A DNA stretch of 64,000 nucleotides from Hormiphora californensis (taxonomy: Eukaryota > Ctenophora > Tentaculata > Cydippida > Pleurobrachiidae): contig CM035353.1 in NCBI GenBank assembly GCA_020137815.1, positions 7,223,298 to 7,287,297 of the forward strand, given 5' to 3'. Every line of letters starts with the position of its first letter. Within the stretch, counting starts at the first letter, position 1. The notes beneath the pieces were generated by a model that was not told where the DNA came from, did no database searches, and saw only the letters and a list, made by a program, of their open reading frames with translations. A program made the position numbers and the translations under genes. Of the stretch, positions 1-34,590 are shown one piece after another.

Positions 1-113
1 TCTGAAAAAACGGAAACCGGTAACTATTTAGTTGCCCTACAGTTACTAAGTTGATAAATCATCTAGAACGTGACATTTTCAAATGTATGTCATTTTAACA
101 GATCTATTTTTAG

Positions 114-21154
<21,041 letters not shown>

Positions 21155-21171
21155 AACTCTCCATTTTGTTT

Positions 21172-21358
21172 TACAGTCAAACCTCGAGTTACCGGGGAAA
21201 GGATACACGCACATAACGATTTGTACGGTTTAATATTGTTATGTTCGGGGCGCGCGAAATATAGTCTAGCTAGGCAAGGTTTAATAGATGTTCTAGACGG
21301 GTGAAGATTTACACGCCTGGTAATCCAAGCTGTTCCGGTAAATCGAGATTTGGCTGTA
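21172..21358. mobile_element. pogo/Tigger-like MITE (copy 1)
   Basis: Starts TACAGTCAAACCTCGAGTTA and ends with the inverted form ...AAATCGAGATTTGGCTGTA, with TA at both ends. CAGTCAAACCTCG is the typical end of Tigger/pogo elements. It lies just downstream of the PI3K stop, so it falls in the 3' UTR region. A duplicate is at 23150-23349, and a diverged relative at 61213-61388. Confidence 0.75.
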
Positions 21359-22002
21359 TTTGTTCATGTTAATCAAAGCCAGATATGCAGGGGGTATCTT
21401 TTGGAAGAGTGAGGTATTTTCTTGTTTTGTTCAACAAGGGAGGGTCGAACAAGGCAAGTATTTTGAATAGTGCCGCATACTATTTTTGTAGGTCAATTAA
21501 TTATATTTTACTGTCAAAGTGAGCCAGTTATTGAAGGAGGTGAATTATTTTTAGTCATGTGACTGGATAACTATTGTTTCTTGTAAATGATAACCATGGG
21601 TAACAGTAAACAGGGATGGGGGACTAATGGCTATGTTCATTTTTCACAAGCTTTAATCATTAATGATTGACGACGTTTAATTTTTACTTTTTTCACCCAT
21701 TTAGTTTGACAAATATTATTGACAGAAGAGAGAGACATTCGAATATTGTATGAAGAGAAGAAGGAAAGAGAGACATCTAGAAAATGAGAAAGAGTGTGTT
21801 CCCAGAATATATGTAAACAGTACCAGTACAATTCACAGATCCTTTAAATTCCCAGTTCAGGAGCATGTGGTGCTTATATAATTGTTTATTAACTGATTTT
21901 GTATTCTTTTTAAGCTGATTTACACCGATAACCCAAAACACTACTTTTTTTTGTTTCTAAAAAGTAAATGACTTCCCAGACCTCATCGGAACTTGTATCG
22001 CC

Positions 22003-23132
<1,130 letters not shown>

Positions 23133-23149
23133 AACTCTCTATTTTGTTT

Positions 23150-23349
23150 TACAGTCAAACCTCGATTTACCGGGGAAAGAATAAACGCACATAACGATTT
23201 GTACGGTTTGATATTGTTAAGTTCGGGGGTCGCGAAATAGAGTCTAGCTAGGCAAGGTTTAATAGATGTTCTAGACGGGTGGAGATTTACATACCTGGTA
23301 ATCCAAGGTTCCGGTAAATCAAGATCCGGTAAATCGAGATTTGGCTGTA
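23150..23349. mobile_element. pogo/Tigger-like MITE (copy 2, part of the duplication)
   Basis: Same ends as 21172-21358 (TACAGTCAAACCTCGATTTA ... TTTGGCTGTA), carried along by the direct duplication. Confidence 0.75.
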
Positions 23350-23954
23350 TTTGTTCATGTTAATCAAAGCCAGATATGCAGGGGGTATCTTTTGGAAGAG
23401 TGAGGTATTATGAATAGTGCCGCATACTAGTTTTGTAGGTCAATTAATTACATTTTACTGTCAAAGTGAGCCAGTTATTGAAGGAGGTGGATTATTTTTA
23501 GTCATGTGACTGGATAACTATTGTTTCGTGTAAATGATAACCATGGGTAACAGTAAACAGGGGTGGGGGACTAATGACCATGCTCATTTTTCACAAGCTT
23601 TAATCATTAATGATTGACGACGTTTAATTTTTACTTTTTTCACCCATTTAGTTTGACAAGTATTATTGACAGAAGAGAGAGAGACATTCGAATTGTATTG
23701 TATGAAGAGAAGAAGGAAAGAGAGACTAGACATCTAGAAAATGAGAAAGAGTGTGTTCCCAGAATATATGTAAACAGTACCAGTACAATTCACAGATCAT
23801 CTTCTTTAAATTCCCAGGTCAGGAGCATGTGGTGCTTATATAATTGTTTATTAACTGATTTTGTATTCTTTTTAAGCTGATTTACACCGATAACCCAAAA
23901 CACTACTTTTTTTTGTTTCTAAAAAGTAAATGACTTCCCAGACCTCATCGGAAC

Positions 23955-24866
23955 TTGTATCGCCATAGTTACCCAATACCCGTTATACCGGATTCGGTTA
24001 CCGAGTGGTCACTGAGAAATAACATGAAACTGCATACGGATAAGTTTGAATTCCTACTGCATGGCGTTTCACGTGACCATCTCATGCACCATCTCCCTTT
24101 TACTGATGATATCTTGAGCTACAGCACTTCAGCAGGGCTGCTGAAACCTATGTCCTCGGTTAAGGATTTGGGCGTGCTTGTTCATTCTGATCTAACCTGG
24201 TCCGGTCACATCGCTACCATCGCCGAAAACGCTAAGAGGAAAGCAGCCTGGGTGTTTAGTGTGTTCAGGACCAGGGATAGAGGGGTTATGGTAACCCTCT
24301 ACAAGAGCATGGTAAGAAGCCTGCTGGAATACTGCTGCCCTCTTTGGAATCCTACCAAAATCCAGGATATCCAGGTTTTAGAGGGGGTGCAACGCTCCTT
24401 CACCAGACGGATCTCTGAGTGCAAGGGGATGGATTACTGGCAGAGACTGCAATACCTGGGCCTTAGCTCCCTGCAGCGCAGGAGAGAGAGATACTCCATT
24501 CTCCACATGTGGAAGATCATGCACGGCCTAGTCTCCAATGACCTCAAAATAAGGTTCACAACTGGAGGCCGACTTGGAGTTCGAGCTGTGGTTCCCAAAT
24601 TGACCAAACTGTCCACTATGGCCAAACAGACAGCATATGACGGATCCTTTGCTGTTATGGGACCACGACTATGGAACTGTTTACCTGCAAAACTTAATCA
24701 AATTGACGAGTTCCAGGTATTCAAAGTTCAGCTGTCAAGATACCTGACGTCGTTTTCGGACTGTCCCCCAGTTACGGGATATGTACGAAGCTCCAGGAAC
24801 TCTATACTAGACATGAGACTGAACGACGGGGAGTTGCAAGCAAGCGATACCCCGGTCGGAGTGTAA
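23955..24866 (+). mobile_element. LINE reverse transcriptase C-terminal part, 5'-truncated
   Basis: Open frame of 303 aa. It starts near the RT segment 'NNMKLHTDKFEFLLHG', continues with the connection motif VKDLGVLVHSDLTWSGHI, then YKSMVRSLLEYCCPLWNP, TRRISECKGMDYWQRLQYLG and SLQRRRERYSILHMWKI, and ends with LWNCLPAKL and a CPPVTGY tail. These are hallmarks of the post-catalytic region of CR1/jockey-type LINE polymerases. The catalytic FADD block is absent. It is homologous to 36695-38002, which retains FADD. It is probably dead on arrival. Confidence 0.88.
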
Positions 24867-25135
24867 ACGGCGGCGAATCATCAGAAGTAACCAGAAGTAA
24901 GTAACCCGGTGAAGTCTACCCGATGATCAATGATGTCTACCCGGTCGGTAGTAAATAGTGAATGGTAGCTAAACTCCACTTCCTTTGCAACGCCCCAGTT
25001 ACACTCCAGATGAACGACTTACTGGAACGCGCGAGGCTGTAAAAGGAGGGTTTACCGCGCGACACAATAGGAGCAGCTGCAGCCGCTCCTTTTGTGTTTA
25101 TGTGTGTGTGTGTGTGTATGTATGTACGTATGTAC

Positions 25136-25180
<45 letters not shown>

Positions 25181-25732
25181 TGTGTGTGTATGTGTAGGGC
25201 CGGCACCGCTATAAGAGCCCTTTTTATTCTCAAAACTACACGATAGTGCTGCCCAGATCAGGTCTGCGCCGCCAGACAGCCATGGACTGGAGAATGGAAA
25301 CAAGCGATTTCAATTTCTCTGTAAAACATAAAGATATTCCTTCATTTAAACAACAGTAGATCCAATACGCTCCAGTTGCTGATTGGAGGCTGGCTCCAGT
25401 TTCTGGCGCCAGCCTCCAGTCTGCAACTGGCGCAAGCTGGGAGAGTCCCTGTGCGCACCAAATCTTCGTTGACTAGCAGGGTTTTCGATGTGAATTGCAT
25501 GTAAAGTAGCGCGCGCGGCAGTGTCAGCAGTGTCAGCAGGGGCCTGCTTCATTGTAACTAACGTCAGTCGCAAAATCTCTAACTGGACCCTATTTTCAAA
25601 TTCAATGTAAATGGACCATAATATTAATCATAATGACATTGATAGCATCTTTGAGTTGAAAAACGTATGCGATCAAAAGATGCACATGATTGAGCACTCC
25701 ACAGAATGATTGTCCTCAAGAAAGTGTGAGAA
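24867..25732. other. Intergenic: LINE tail, (TG)n microsatellite, prolidase 3' flank
   Basis: Between the LINE and the convergent prolidase gene. A (TG)n/(TATG)n tract occupies about 25095-25197. Short inverted GC-rich motifs (CTGGCGCCAGCC at 25404, TGCAACTGGCGC at 25424) follow. No gene is seen. Confidence 0.6.
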
Positions 25733-28700
25733 CTATCTCTCAGCCATGAATGCTTCTATTTCCTCAACTGTTCTGGGTAGATCGTGTGAGAGGAGTTCAG
25801 ATCCATCCTCCGTCACAGCCACGACATCCTCTATACGAACCTGGTGGAGGTGTAATTAATATTAGGTACATATTGGACCCCCTTTACGGGAGCTCCATGA
25901 AAGAGGGTTAGAACATAACAACATATTCGGGGGTGATGTTATACTGCAGTAATATGACTGGGGTGTACTTGGTTTGGGGGGGGGGGTAAAACTGGCTGTT
26001 TAGAGAGAGATTTGGGTGTAGTACCAACTAACAATGAACCATGTTCAGAAGACTAAAACAGTATGAACAATATTACTTCATTTAACATGTTCTGTTCATG
26101 CACTGTATGCTGGCGGCGCCAAACCCCATTTGACAGTGCGATCAGATGGGGTCGGCGGCGCCAGACAGTTCATGCATGAATAGTAAAACAACTTACCCCG
26201 CCTGTTCCTCGGTATGGCTCTATCATGGTCTTGTTCATATACTTGGCTTGGTCGGGGTTAGCATACGCGTTGTCCAGCAACTAATAGGGAAGAGTCAGTA
26301 TGTTGGTGTATAGTAGTAGGTTGTTGTGTTAAGTAAGGGATAATATAGACTACACATTTGGAGGTTAGGATCAAGACCTCGACATGATCTTCTTATAACA
26401 TCCAGATCTGAAGTCGCTATCTTATCAGGGGGTGGAGCTATGCGCTGTAATGCAAAAAAGGGGGAGGGGGCGGACAGTTCAAATTCGACTTACCGCGTCA
26501 CCAAAGTAGACTCCGGGCTCGACGGTTATGACCATACCCTTTTGGAGGGTTCTCGTCGTCCTAAGATACCGAATACCCGGCTCATCTATCCTCTCTGGGG
26601 CGTTAACATAGCCACCTGAAAGTGGGGACGTGTTATAGAAGGGGGCCGAGGGTAATTTGTAGAAAGGGTGAGGGGAGGAGAGATTTTTGAGTAACGGTGA
26701 GGGACAAGAGCACTCTTTCAAACTATTGGAAGTAGTTTGGGAAAGGGTTTATATTTTAGAAAATGACTTACCAACATCATGGACATCGAGCCCGATAAAG
26801 TGACCAAGACCATGGGGCATGAAGATGGCCCCCATATGTGCATCTAGCAACTGATCAACTGTACCATTAACGAACAGGCCTTGTTTTAAAAACTCCTCGA
26901 CTATCACTCTCTCTGCCAGCCTGTGCATGTCCGGCCATGAGACACCTGAGGTGAAATGGTGTTGTTAAATAAAGCTGGGATAAAATAATATGAAAAACCC
27001 ATCCCACAGGGCTTTTTGTTATTGAAAATTCCCACGCGCGCGTTTGATTAGAATTTGCGCACAGAACCCTTGAAAGCCAAGCATGTCGTTGGCGCGTCAC
27101 GTTTCGTTACCCAACGGTTCCTGAGTTACACATGAAAACTTGGTAATCTGGACCAAACCTCACCCAATCCCAAACCTCCTATTTTGTCCTAAAACCCAGG
27201 GGAAAAAAGTAGAAAACAAGAATATATCTTACCCGGACGCATTGCCTTCAGAACAGCTTTGTTCGCCTTCAGGCAAGTGTTATAAACAAATTTCTGGGAT
27301 TCTGTGAACTTGCCACTCGCAGGAAATGACACTGTAATATCAGCTGTGTATCCAGCGTATTCTGCCCCCATGTCAAACAAACTGGACAGAGAGGGGGGGG
27401 TGTATTTATTAGGTGCCGTTATTATTATGTTTTGTTGCTAAGCAACCGAAATCAAGTGTTACACCCGGATATTGGTTCTGTACAGTTCTGTAGTATAATG
27501 GCATAGTTACTCACAGCATATCTCCATCGTTTACACGTTTATCGTTTGGTTCCCCAGAGTGCCCGTAATGTAAAACAGCTGCGTTCTCACCACTAATATA
27601 CGAAGAATGCAGGTGTAAATGGGGGGGGGGGGGGGGGTAACAGGGTGCAGAGTCTAGAAAGACAGTGTAATCAGAATTTGCTCTGCCGAAACCTTGTGAG
27701 CTACACGAATCAACATAGCATCTCCTGATTTTCTGGAATATAATAATGTATGCAGTCCTGCAGCTGCGAACTGACTAAGTGACTATTACCTTGCACAAAT
27801 ACAGGTGTACCCTGTAAACCTCATTCCTCCCTTCATGTATGTGTAATGTTTGAATGTCGCCTCACCCTCATACTCCATTCGACCTAACATGTTAATGTTA
27901 ATTAATTTTAACATTTATAATTCCCATACATGGCGTATTTTAATCATCAATAAGGAAGTTTGGTTTTCTCTTGTTTGAGTAAACGGGTTTCGTTGAACAA
28001 ACTTATCGTTATGTTATCAATTCCCCGTAAGTTTCTCTAACCTGGTCTCATTAGTTTCATTACTTCTCTGTGAGCCTCACAAGATATCTGACTTGAATAT
28101 CGCATTACCTTCATCTCCTCATCGCTCTTTATCACCCGGCTGTGGGATGGGAGGGGGTATCAAATGGGGGGGGGGATCACACGGCTACAGAATGGGAGTA
28201 GTAGAGAGGCTAGAGAATGGGAATAATTGGTGATCAAATGGGGGGGGGGATATTACCCGACTAGTTAATGAGAGTAGTACTAGGGGTATCACACGACTAG
28301 GACGATAGGAGATAATGATAAGAGGAACAGGGGAGACATTGGCGGGGGTTGACAAAAAGATGATCACTAACCACTCAGCAATAATAGTGTACAGAGTCGA
28401 GGTATCAATCTTGAAGGAGTCCATCCCTTCAAAGGATGGAACAGTGAACTCAGACTTGCTATCACTGTTCACCTGAAATCATACACAAATTGGTAATAAC
28501 AGCCGGGGGTTGTAGTATGTAGTATAATAAGTAGGGGAGGGGGTACTGTCGGAGAACAAGGATAGGTTGCTCGGCTGGGGGAGGTATGTTACTATAGCAG
28601 CATATATTATATATCCTGTTATAATACCAGGCCAGAAACAACGTACCCCAGACATAATGAGAAGAGCAGAGGGGCGAAGTTGACCCAAAATCGTGGTTAT

Positions 28701-31214
28701 TTCATCAGTGTAATACACATTATCTACACCGTATCTCTTCTTGAAGAACTCAGGAGTCTTCAAACTGAAAAAAAATATATTAAATAAAGGTCGTATAGGA
28801 ATTACAACAATTCAAGATTGAGAAAATCATATTTTTGAAAACTTACGCTCCCATCCAAACAGCGTACGAAGCGGGAAGACGAGGCATGAAGAGAATGCTT
28901 TGTGCAGTATCAACATCAACCGCTCCATAGAAATCACTTTCCATTACTCCGAACAACCACATGAAATAGCTCTCCTGAAAAAGTAAAAGTTAACACTTCC
29001 TTGGCCAGGATTTTAACCTATGATACACTGCAGTTTCTCCTCTAATCCCTTAGTAGCCGTCAAAAACGTGCACACTAGGGGACTGCAGGAGCGCATGCCA
29101 AACCTATAATGGAATTAACAAACAAAAGAACCCGTTTTTTATCGCATTTAAACTTGATACATATCTACATTCTAAAATATTACATTGCGTTTAAATCGGT
29201 TATGAGTTGGGGGAAAACAATACTTAATAACTATGCTAAGTCAAGTAAATCAAATGAATTAATCACAAAAACTATTTCAACAGTTTTTTTCACATTCCCT
29301 CAAAATTCTAAAACTGCAGCGCAGCGTCCAAGGTACAACACATAACTTGACGAATAGCCAAATTATTCTCACTCGAATTATATGGCTTTGTTTCACCAGA
29401 AACGACCTTATACGCTTCGATAATATTGACATACTCCTCATCACTCGTCTCACACGTTGCCTTGTCAATGGAGTGAAGAACATCGTATTCGCTAAACTGC
29501 CGTTTCCTTCGTGGCTTCACAGGCCGGTCTTTCTTCGCCCTACAGATGTTTCGGGCGAGATTTGCCACCCGATACATCATATCGAGTGCTCTGCAGGTTT
29601 TGGGGGAGTCTCCAGTTGTACACACATCCAGAAAAAAGAGGTAAAAGTTTTCCAAAACATTATCCTCTTTCCAGCAAAGATAATCGAGTACTGAATACCG
29701 GATTTCCTTTAAGTAACAGGAGTGGAGTTGGTCCTTTATTTTCTTGTGTTCCGGGTTCTTGAGTTGTTTAGCTGTTTTGCTGAGCATCCTGGCAGTGGCC
29801 TTACTATACTTGGAAAAAGTCATCTTCACTTGCAAACTCAGTGCAGAGCTGAAAAAATATGCTGTCAGTTCAATCCGTACACTAACCGCCCTATGTCAAA
29901 ATAAAGATCAACACTTGTTTTGTTGAAACCGGGTACAGTGAGATAGGGCCGAGCACGGAAAATCAAAACCAAAACTTACACTTCGTTGGTAGAATGACTT
30001 GAGGACCCACAAAGCTGGATTTAGTTCATATATGTCGTCGTGTAAAGAAGTAGTCCATAGGGAGTTCCCGGAGCAGTAGTAGGCTCGGTAAACTTTAACG
30101 AACGCAAGTGCCTCCGAAGGTGTTAAACGGACTGGTTTGTGGCGTTTTGTTGAACCAAAATGTTGCACCGAAAAGATGCTCAGCAACAGAAAGATAAACA
30201 AGGCAGCCATTGGAAAATAAGTTGTGTTCTGTGAACGAAGTCAGTGGTCATATACCAGCTGCCTCGGTGAGTATAACAGCTGCAATTGATAATTAGCCGA
30301 TATATATAACAGATTTCCCTCTACAGGGATTTCCCTTTCATCTTCAAGTACAGAACTTTCCGCCAACACCTGTGTGTGTGTGTTGCCTCGTGATGTAGTA
30401 AGAACGTGCTGTCATATAACAAGAATAACAAGAATAATAAGAACAATAGCGATCAATGGAAAAGTGTAAATAATAGGCGGGTCACCCGAAAGGAGCAGGA
30501 GCAGGAACTAACTTGATTCTACTGAGACATCTACTTTCTATAAGACTCTTAATTTCTCAAAAATAACCAAAATAACAGCTTACACAGGTTCATCGCAAGC
30601 TGTTAGCTGCCTGACCGGTTTCCTAGCTAAGTTGTAAAAAAAAGGTTCCGTACGGAACATTCGGCCAAAATTTACCCGAAAGATAAAACATACCTGCTGG
30701 AACTCGATGTCTCTGTCGGTATCGTATTGTTGAAGCTGTGCACCTCCTTGGAAGAACATGACACTACCCCGGGGTGTATTAGCAGATATCAACGCGTCAC
30801 ACACCTATTAATTAGTTAATCGATATAACATTTCATAATTATTATCGTCCTGGTTATAGCTTCTCATCAGTCATCATGTGCAGAGAAACTAATGCAAGTA
30901 CATCACCCTAGTACTAACCCGTTTTCTATTTTCCTTGTAGAGGGTGTTGGGTATTTTCATGGTACCCGGTCCCATTTGAAAGTAATCGGGTACATCTTCA
31001 TTGTTCCTGAAACACATGAAATATAGAACGATGCTGCGTTCAGTTTACACAGCTGACACAGCAAACACACGTGCAGGTCGAATGATAGAGGGTCAAACTA
31101 CATCAGTAATCAGTGTGAATTATTTACTGATACATTGTACCTTGCTTTTTGACACAGTCATATTAAATCAGCAACATACAGCTTCACAACACATTCAAGG
31201 AACACTTACGGCAT
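25733..31214 (-). CDS. PEPD: Xaa-Pro dipeptidase (prolidase)
   Basis: Cytosolic Mn-dependent hydrolase of X-Pro dipeptides (peptidase M24 family). Exons: 31214-31210 (ATGCC), 31006-30919, 30804-30694, 28974-28847, 28764-28647, 28472-28372, 28139-28042, 27883-27790, 27592-27515, 27381-27233, 26945-26772, 26615-26494, 26280-26197, 25840-25733. They total 1458 nt, in frame, giving 485 aa against about 493 in human PEPD. Landmarks: QESYF-like [28 protein letters not shown], metal ligands in [33 protein letters not shown] with the metal His, VEPGVYF with the metal Glu, and the final VRIEDVVAV Glu. The tiny first exon carries only five coding bases. The 1.7-kb intron 30693-28975 contains another gene on the same strand. 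No frameshift is found, in contrast to neighbouring genes. Confidence 0.95.
26110..26168. mobile_element. Short GC-rich inverted-repeat element (copy 1)
   Basis: CTGGCGGCGCCAAACCCCAT faces the inverted ATGGGGTCGGCGGCGCCAG, with 'TTTGACAGTGCGATCAG' between. A relative at 62768-62842 shares both ends and the centre. It lies in a prolidase intron. Confidence 0.55.
29308..30210 (-). CDS. Orphan secreted protein nested in a prolidase intron
   Basis: Two exons. Exon 1 is 30210-29980 (77 codons) and starts with a signal peptide ([20 protein letters not shown]). Exon 2 is about 29848-29308, stop included, reading [20 protein letters not shown] ... [20 protein letters not shown] ... [10 protein letters not shown]. 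The mature part is helix-rich with about nine cysteines. A strongly basic PRRKRQ stretch could be a furin-type cleavage site. Exon 1 ends in phase 0 at a good donor (AGT|GTAAGT), while exon 2 needs two preceding bases. The junction is therefore off by one, either a residual indel or a misplaced boundary. I do not recognise the family; it could be a cytokine- or prohormone-like factor, but that is inference from layout only. Confidence 0.6.
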
Positions 31215-31592
31215 GGCACGTCGGGGTCGACAATGAAGGGCGGTAGGATAGCTTGCTATTAGGAGAAGTATCAATTTCACTATAACACACAACATCAATA
31301 CATGCACCTCACATTTCATGTACTATGTATAGGCCCGTAGATTCTCTTTTTCTCTCTTTCTCTCTCCCTCTCCCCTCTCTTTCTCTCTCTCCCTGAAAAG
31401 TCTCCGATTTTGTATTTGACTATATAAATTGGTGTCTGCAGTATTGTATACATTGAAGTTGTGCCAATGCGTTGAAAACAATGCCAGATCTACGTATATT
31501 TTCAAGGTTGACTAGCTCACAACAACAGCTTCACAAAAAACACCCTCTTTGTAACTTGAGATCACACTCCACCCGCTCGATAAGACGGAAAG

Positions 31593-32206
31593 CTAGCAGC
31601 TGCTATTGGAGGATGCACACATCACGTGACCGTATTGAAGTTCACCCATTGGCCAACTGATCAACTCTCATTTAGTGGTAATGCAATGACACATCATGGG
31701 ACCCTTCAAGTAACACATAGTGTTCAAAAGCTAATTATACAAACAAACATGCAGTATTACTGGTATTGCTACTTGGTACACACACATACAGTGGACTTCC
31801 AAAGTGTAAAAAGATCCTTACCCAAACCCATGGATCCAATTTGAACAGTGGATCGTTGCCTGTCGTTCCAAACGATTGCAATTCGGGATATTATACTGGT
31901 CCTTATTCCCACCGCCATTACTGCACTCGTCTGATAAAATTTTGGGATTTTTGTTCCTTCATTGCCCTCGAAACCTTGTTTATATTTCATGCGTGGTGTG
32001 ATAGGGTGGAGCTAGGCAACTTGAAACCCAACTTTGTGAAACTCACCCGTCTCAAAAGATGTCACATAATTCTTATCACAAACACACTTGGTAAGTCGTT
32101 CCTTGACTTTTAGGCACTCTTTCTTGTTACCGAGGGATTTTGCGGAAACGCCATAATTATACAAAGCAAGGATACCAATAAACAAAACAACAAGACGGGA
32201 CAGCAT
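31593..32206 (-). CDS. Small Cys-rich secreted protein
   Basis: Exon 1 32206-32047 encodes a signal peptide (MLSRLVVLFIGILALYNYG) and ECLKVKERLTKCVCDKNYV. Exon 2 31930-31822 fits in phase and adds DECSNGGGNKDQYNIPNCNR and IHCSNWIHGFG. A likely third exon starts at 31602 and gives only Ser-Cys then TAG at 31595-31593. The predicted mature peptide is about 70 residues with seven or eight cysteines. It lies upstream of prolidase on the same strand, about 380 bp from its ATG. I do not recognise the family; its size and cysteine density suggest a secreted disulfide-rich peptide of unknown role. Exons 1 and 2 are well supported, the last one weakly. Confidence 0.6.
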
Positions 32207-32319
32207 TTCTCCAATGGGTTTGTAACTGAATCATCGAGGAGTTTGTTTACACAGTCGCATGTAGTAAAGAATCTCTCTCACTTTCTCTAGCTCTATAGCT
32301 CACTAGCTCTCTCCCTCCC

Positions 32320-32364
32320 TTTGGAATATTCCACTTTTTCCTTATATTCCAAAATGTTCCAAAG
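32320..32364. promoter_or_regulatory. Heat-shock-element-like cluster
   Basis: TTTGGAATATTCCA, then TATATTCCAAAATGTTCCAA, giving alternating GAA/TTC blocks that resemble the binding pattern of heat-shock factor. It lies about 115 bp upstream of the Cys-rich secreted gene start and downstream of the UBX gene. It could equally be a degenerate inverted repeat. Confidence 0.25.
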
Positions 32365-32635
32365 TATACCATGGTAACCCCCTATCTCTTTCTTCCCCTA
32401 TCTCTCACTCCTTATCTCTCTCACTCACTGCAACTGTGTGTGTGAGATTTCCCCATAATCTTTTGCTCAGCGGGCGTGTGTTGTGTGTCAGATATGAAAA
32501 TTACGTCAGCTACGTTAATTAAAAAATAGTATATTATATCAAACACCGTATTTTAAATTATTTACAACACTTCGACTATATTTACAGTAAAAATACGAAT
32601 CGACATGACCCTGAATCCACCTTCTTATTGTCTCT

Positions 32636-33799
32636 CTACGAAAGTTCCACGATAAATAATGTGTCTGTGGTGATTCCAGTGCTGGATAGCGTCTCATGTA
32701 AATCTATAAGGGTATTACAAGGTGGGGCTGCTAGCTTCAAAACGTAACTCACTCCTTCTTGATCAGCAACATCACCTTGACCAGGAGGAGAATCGAGTGG
32801 TGATTCGTCGTGTTCTGCATCGTTCCTGGCTGGACTTTTAGCTGGCGACAAGTTAGGTGATATCCAGGAACGGATGGAACCGATTTTTGTGTCTTCTGTA
32901 AACCTAGAGGGGGAGTGGGAGAGAGGGAGGGAGGGAGAGATAGATAGAGGGGGTTGATGGAGACTGGAGAATGACTGACTACAGCTATAGATTTCTCTGG
33001 CACTATTTTAGTGTCTCGATGGCTAAAATTATATTTCTATCATTATGTGGGATTGAAGCCCATAGATTTTCAAAGTTGAAATTGTTTTATATTTGAGTGC
33101 CAGAGTAAGGTTCTAAAATTTTTCTAAGACAGCGCCGTGCAAGCAACAAACGCTTAACGCTTTTTCTCTGTCTCAGTGCTTGTCAGTTGTCTCTCGGATT
33201 CTATACCACTCTCTGTCTCTACTCCCTCTGTCTTACTCTCTGTCTCTACTCCCTCTGCCTCACTCTTTGTCTCTACTCTATCTGTCTATTTTATCGCAAT
33301 TCATGTCTCCATGATAACATACCTTCGGCAGATCCTAGTTCCATCTGGTAATTTTACTGCAACCCTAACTCCACCGCTATCTGGCTCCTTGGGTATGTCT
33401 TTGGATAGAATTTGATTAGAAGTTGTCTCGCACAGCCCACAGTGTGAATACAGTGTGAACAATTCAGATAGCCAGTAATATTGGTGTAGATCTTCTGGAT
33501 AAATTTCACCCTGGTTTTAATAAACGGGCGTGAACCGGCGTGAAGAGAATAAGTTTGCACACACCCTCTCACAAGATATAAAACGGGGACATTATATCTA
33601 GCGAAAGAGGCTTAAATATGCTGCATGAGTTACATACCAAAATTAGTGATGTTAGGTAGAGCGGATGAAGGACGAAACAGGTCAACAGTTCCAGGCCGGA
33701 TAAGTAGCCCACTTTGTTCACCTGTCAAACTGATCCTCAGCAGGTTGACATTGTTCCTGCCTCGTCTAACTGTAGGTGATGGAGCATCTCGGCTACCTG

Positions 33800-33859
<60 letters not shown>

Positions 33860-34197
33860 GTGAGGAGATAGAGATAGAGATAGAGATAGAGATAGAGATA
33901 GAGATAGAGATAGAGATAGAGATAGAGATAGAGATAGAGATAGGGATAGAGATAGAGATAGAGATAGAGATAGCTGATAGAGATAGAGAGAGAAAAAGAG
34001 GAAGGGAGAGGGACTTACTTGCCTAGCTAAACTCTGTTTCACACGCTTTAAAAATGTAGTTTAAAATCAAAAATGTAAAGGAGGGTTAGAATATATAACA
34101 AGGACTTACATGGCTGGGAAGGTGGTGTGGGGGTTCTTGTAAAGTTCTCCTTAGAAAGTTTGTATCTTTTCATTGACTCACGACCAAATAGTCCCAT
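32636..34197 (-). CDS. UBX-domain protein (UBXN10-like), 228 aa
   Basis: Exons 34197-34110, 33796-33638, 33494-33323 and 32903-32636 join in phase to 687 nt. The C-terminus is a UBX fold: VRVAVKLPDGTRICRRFTED, KIGSIRSWISPN, then YVLKLAAPPC and the final strands TGITTDTLFIVELS. UBX domains bind the N-domain of the AAA ATPase p97/VCP. The short N-terminal region (MGLFGRESMKRYKLSKENFT) and the overall size resemble the ciliary UBXN10 more than the SEP- or UBA-bearing members. An acidic insert of about 30 residues separates two UBX strands. The ATG at 34197 has A at -3 and G at +4, but an upstream exon using the AG at 34212-34211 is possible. A (GA)n tract abuts exon 33796-33638. Confidence 0.7.
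33798..33975. repeat. (GA)n then (GATAGA)n microsatellite
   Basis: Pure GA from 33800 to about 33857, then a GATAGA array to about 33975, in a UBX-gene intron next to the acceptor. On the sense strand it is CT-rich. Confidence 0.95.
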
Positions 34198-34590
34198 GCT
34201 ACCATCGTGCCTTCAGAAGGAGCGAGGTGGAATAAGTTAGGGGAAAATATAATGTTTGCATGACGCGACGGGGGGACTCGAGTCAAGTTAGAGAAAGACA
34301 GAAAGAGATAGAGAAAGCTGTACAATGTATGTTATGGTATAGAGAGATGCGAATGTAGAGAGAGTTGTGGTAGTCATGACAACATAGTGATTGAGCACAT
34401 TAAAACTATATTGCTACAAAAATGATAGTATTTGTTACATAAATTATGTACAGTTAAGTAGTAATATACATTTGATAAAAATATTTTCTTCTAATAAAAA
34501 TACTTTCTGATATGATTCCTAACTTCAGTTTAATCTTTAATTTAGTCACCAATTGTCATCTGTATTGGGCGTACACAACTTTCCAGCATG

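Noticed and set aside
29308-30210. Insulin/relaxin-type ligand for the LDLa receptors
   Set aside because: CC near the C-terminus and a basic cleavage site are present, but the B- and A-chain cysteine spacing of the insulin family is not.
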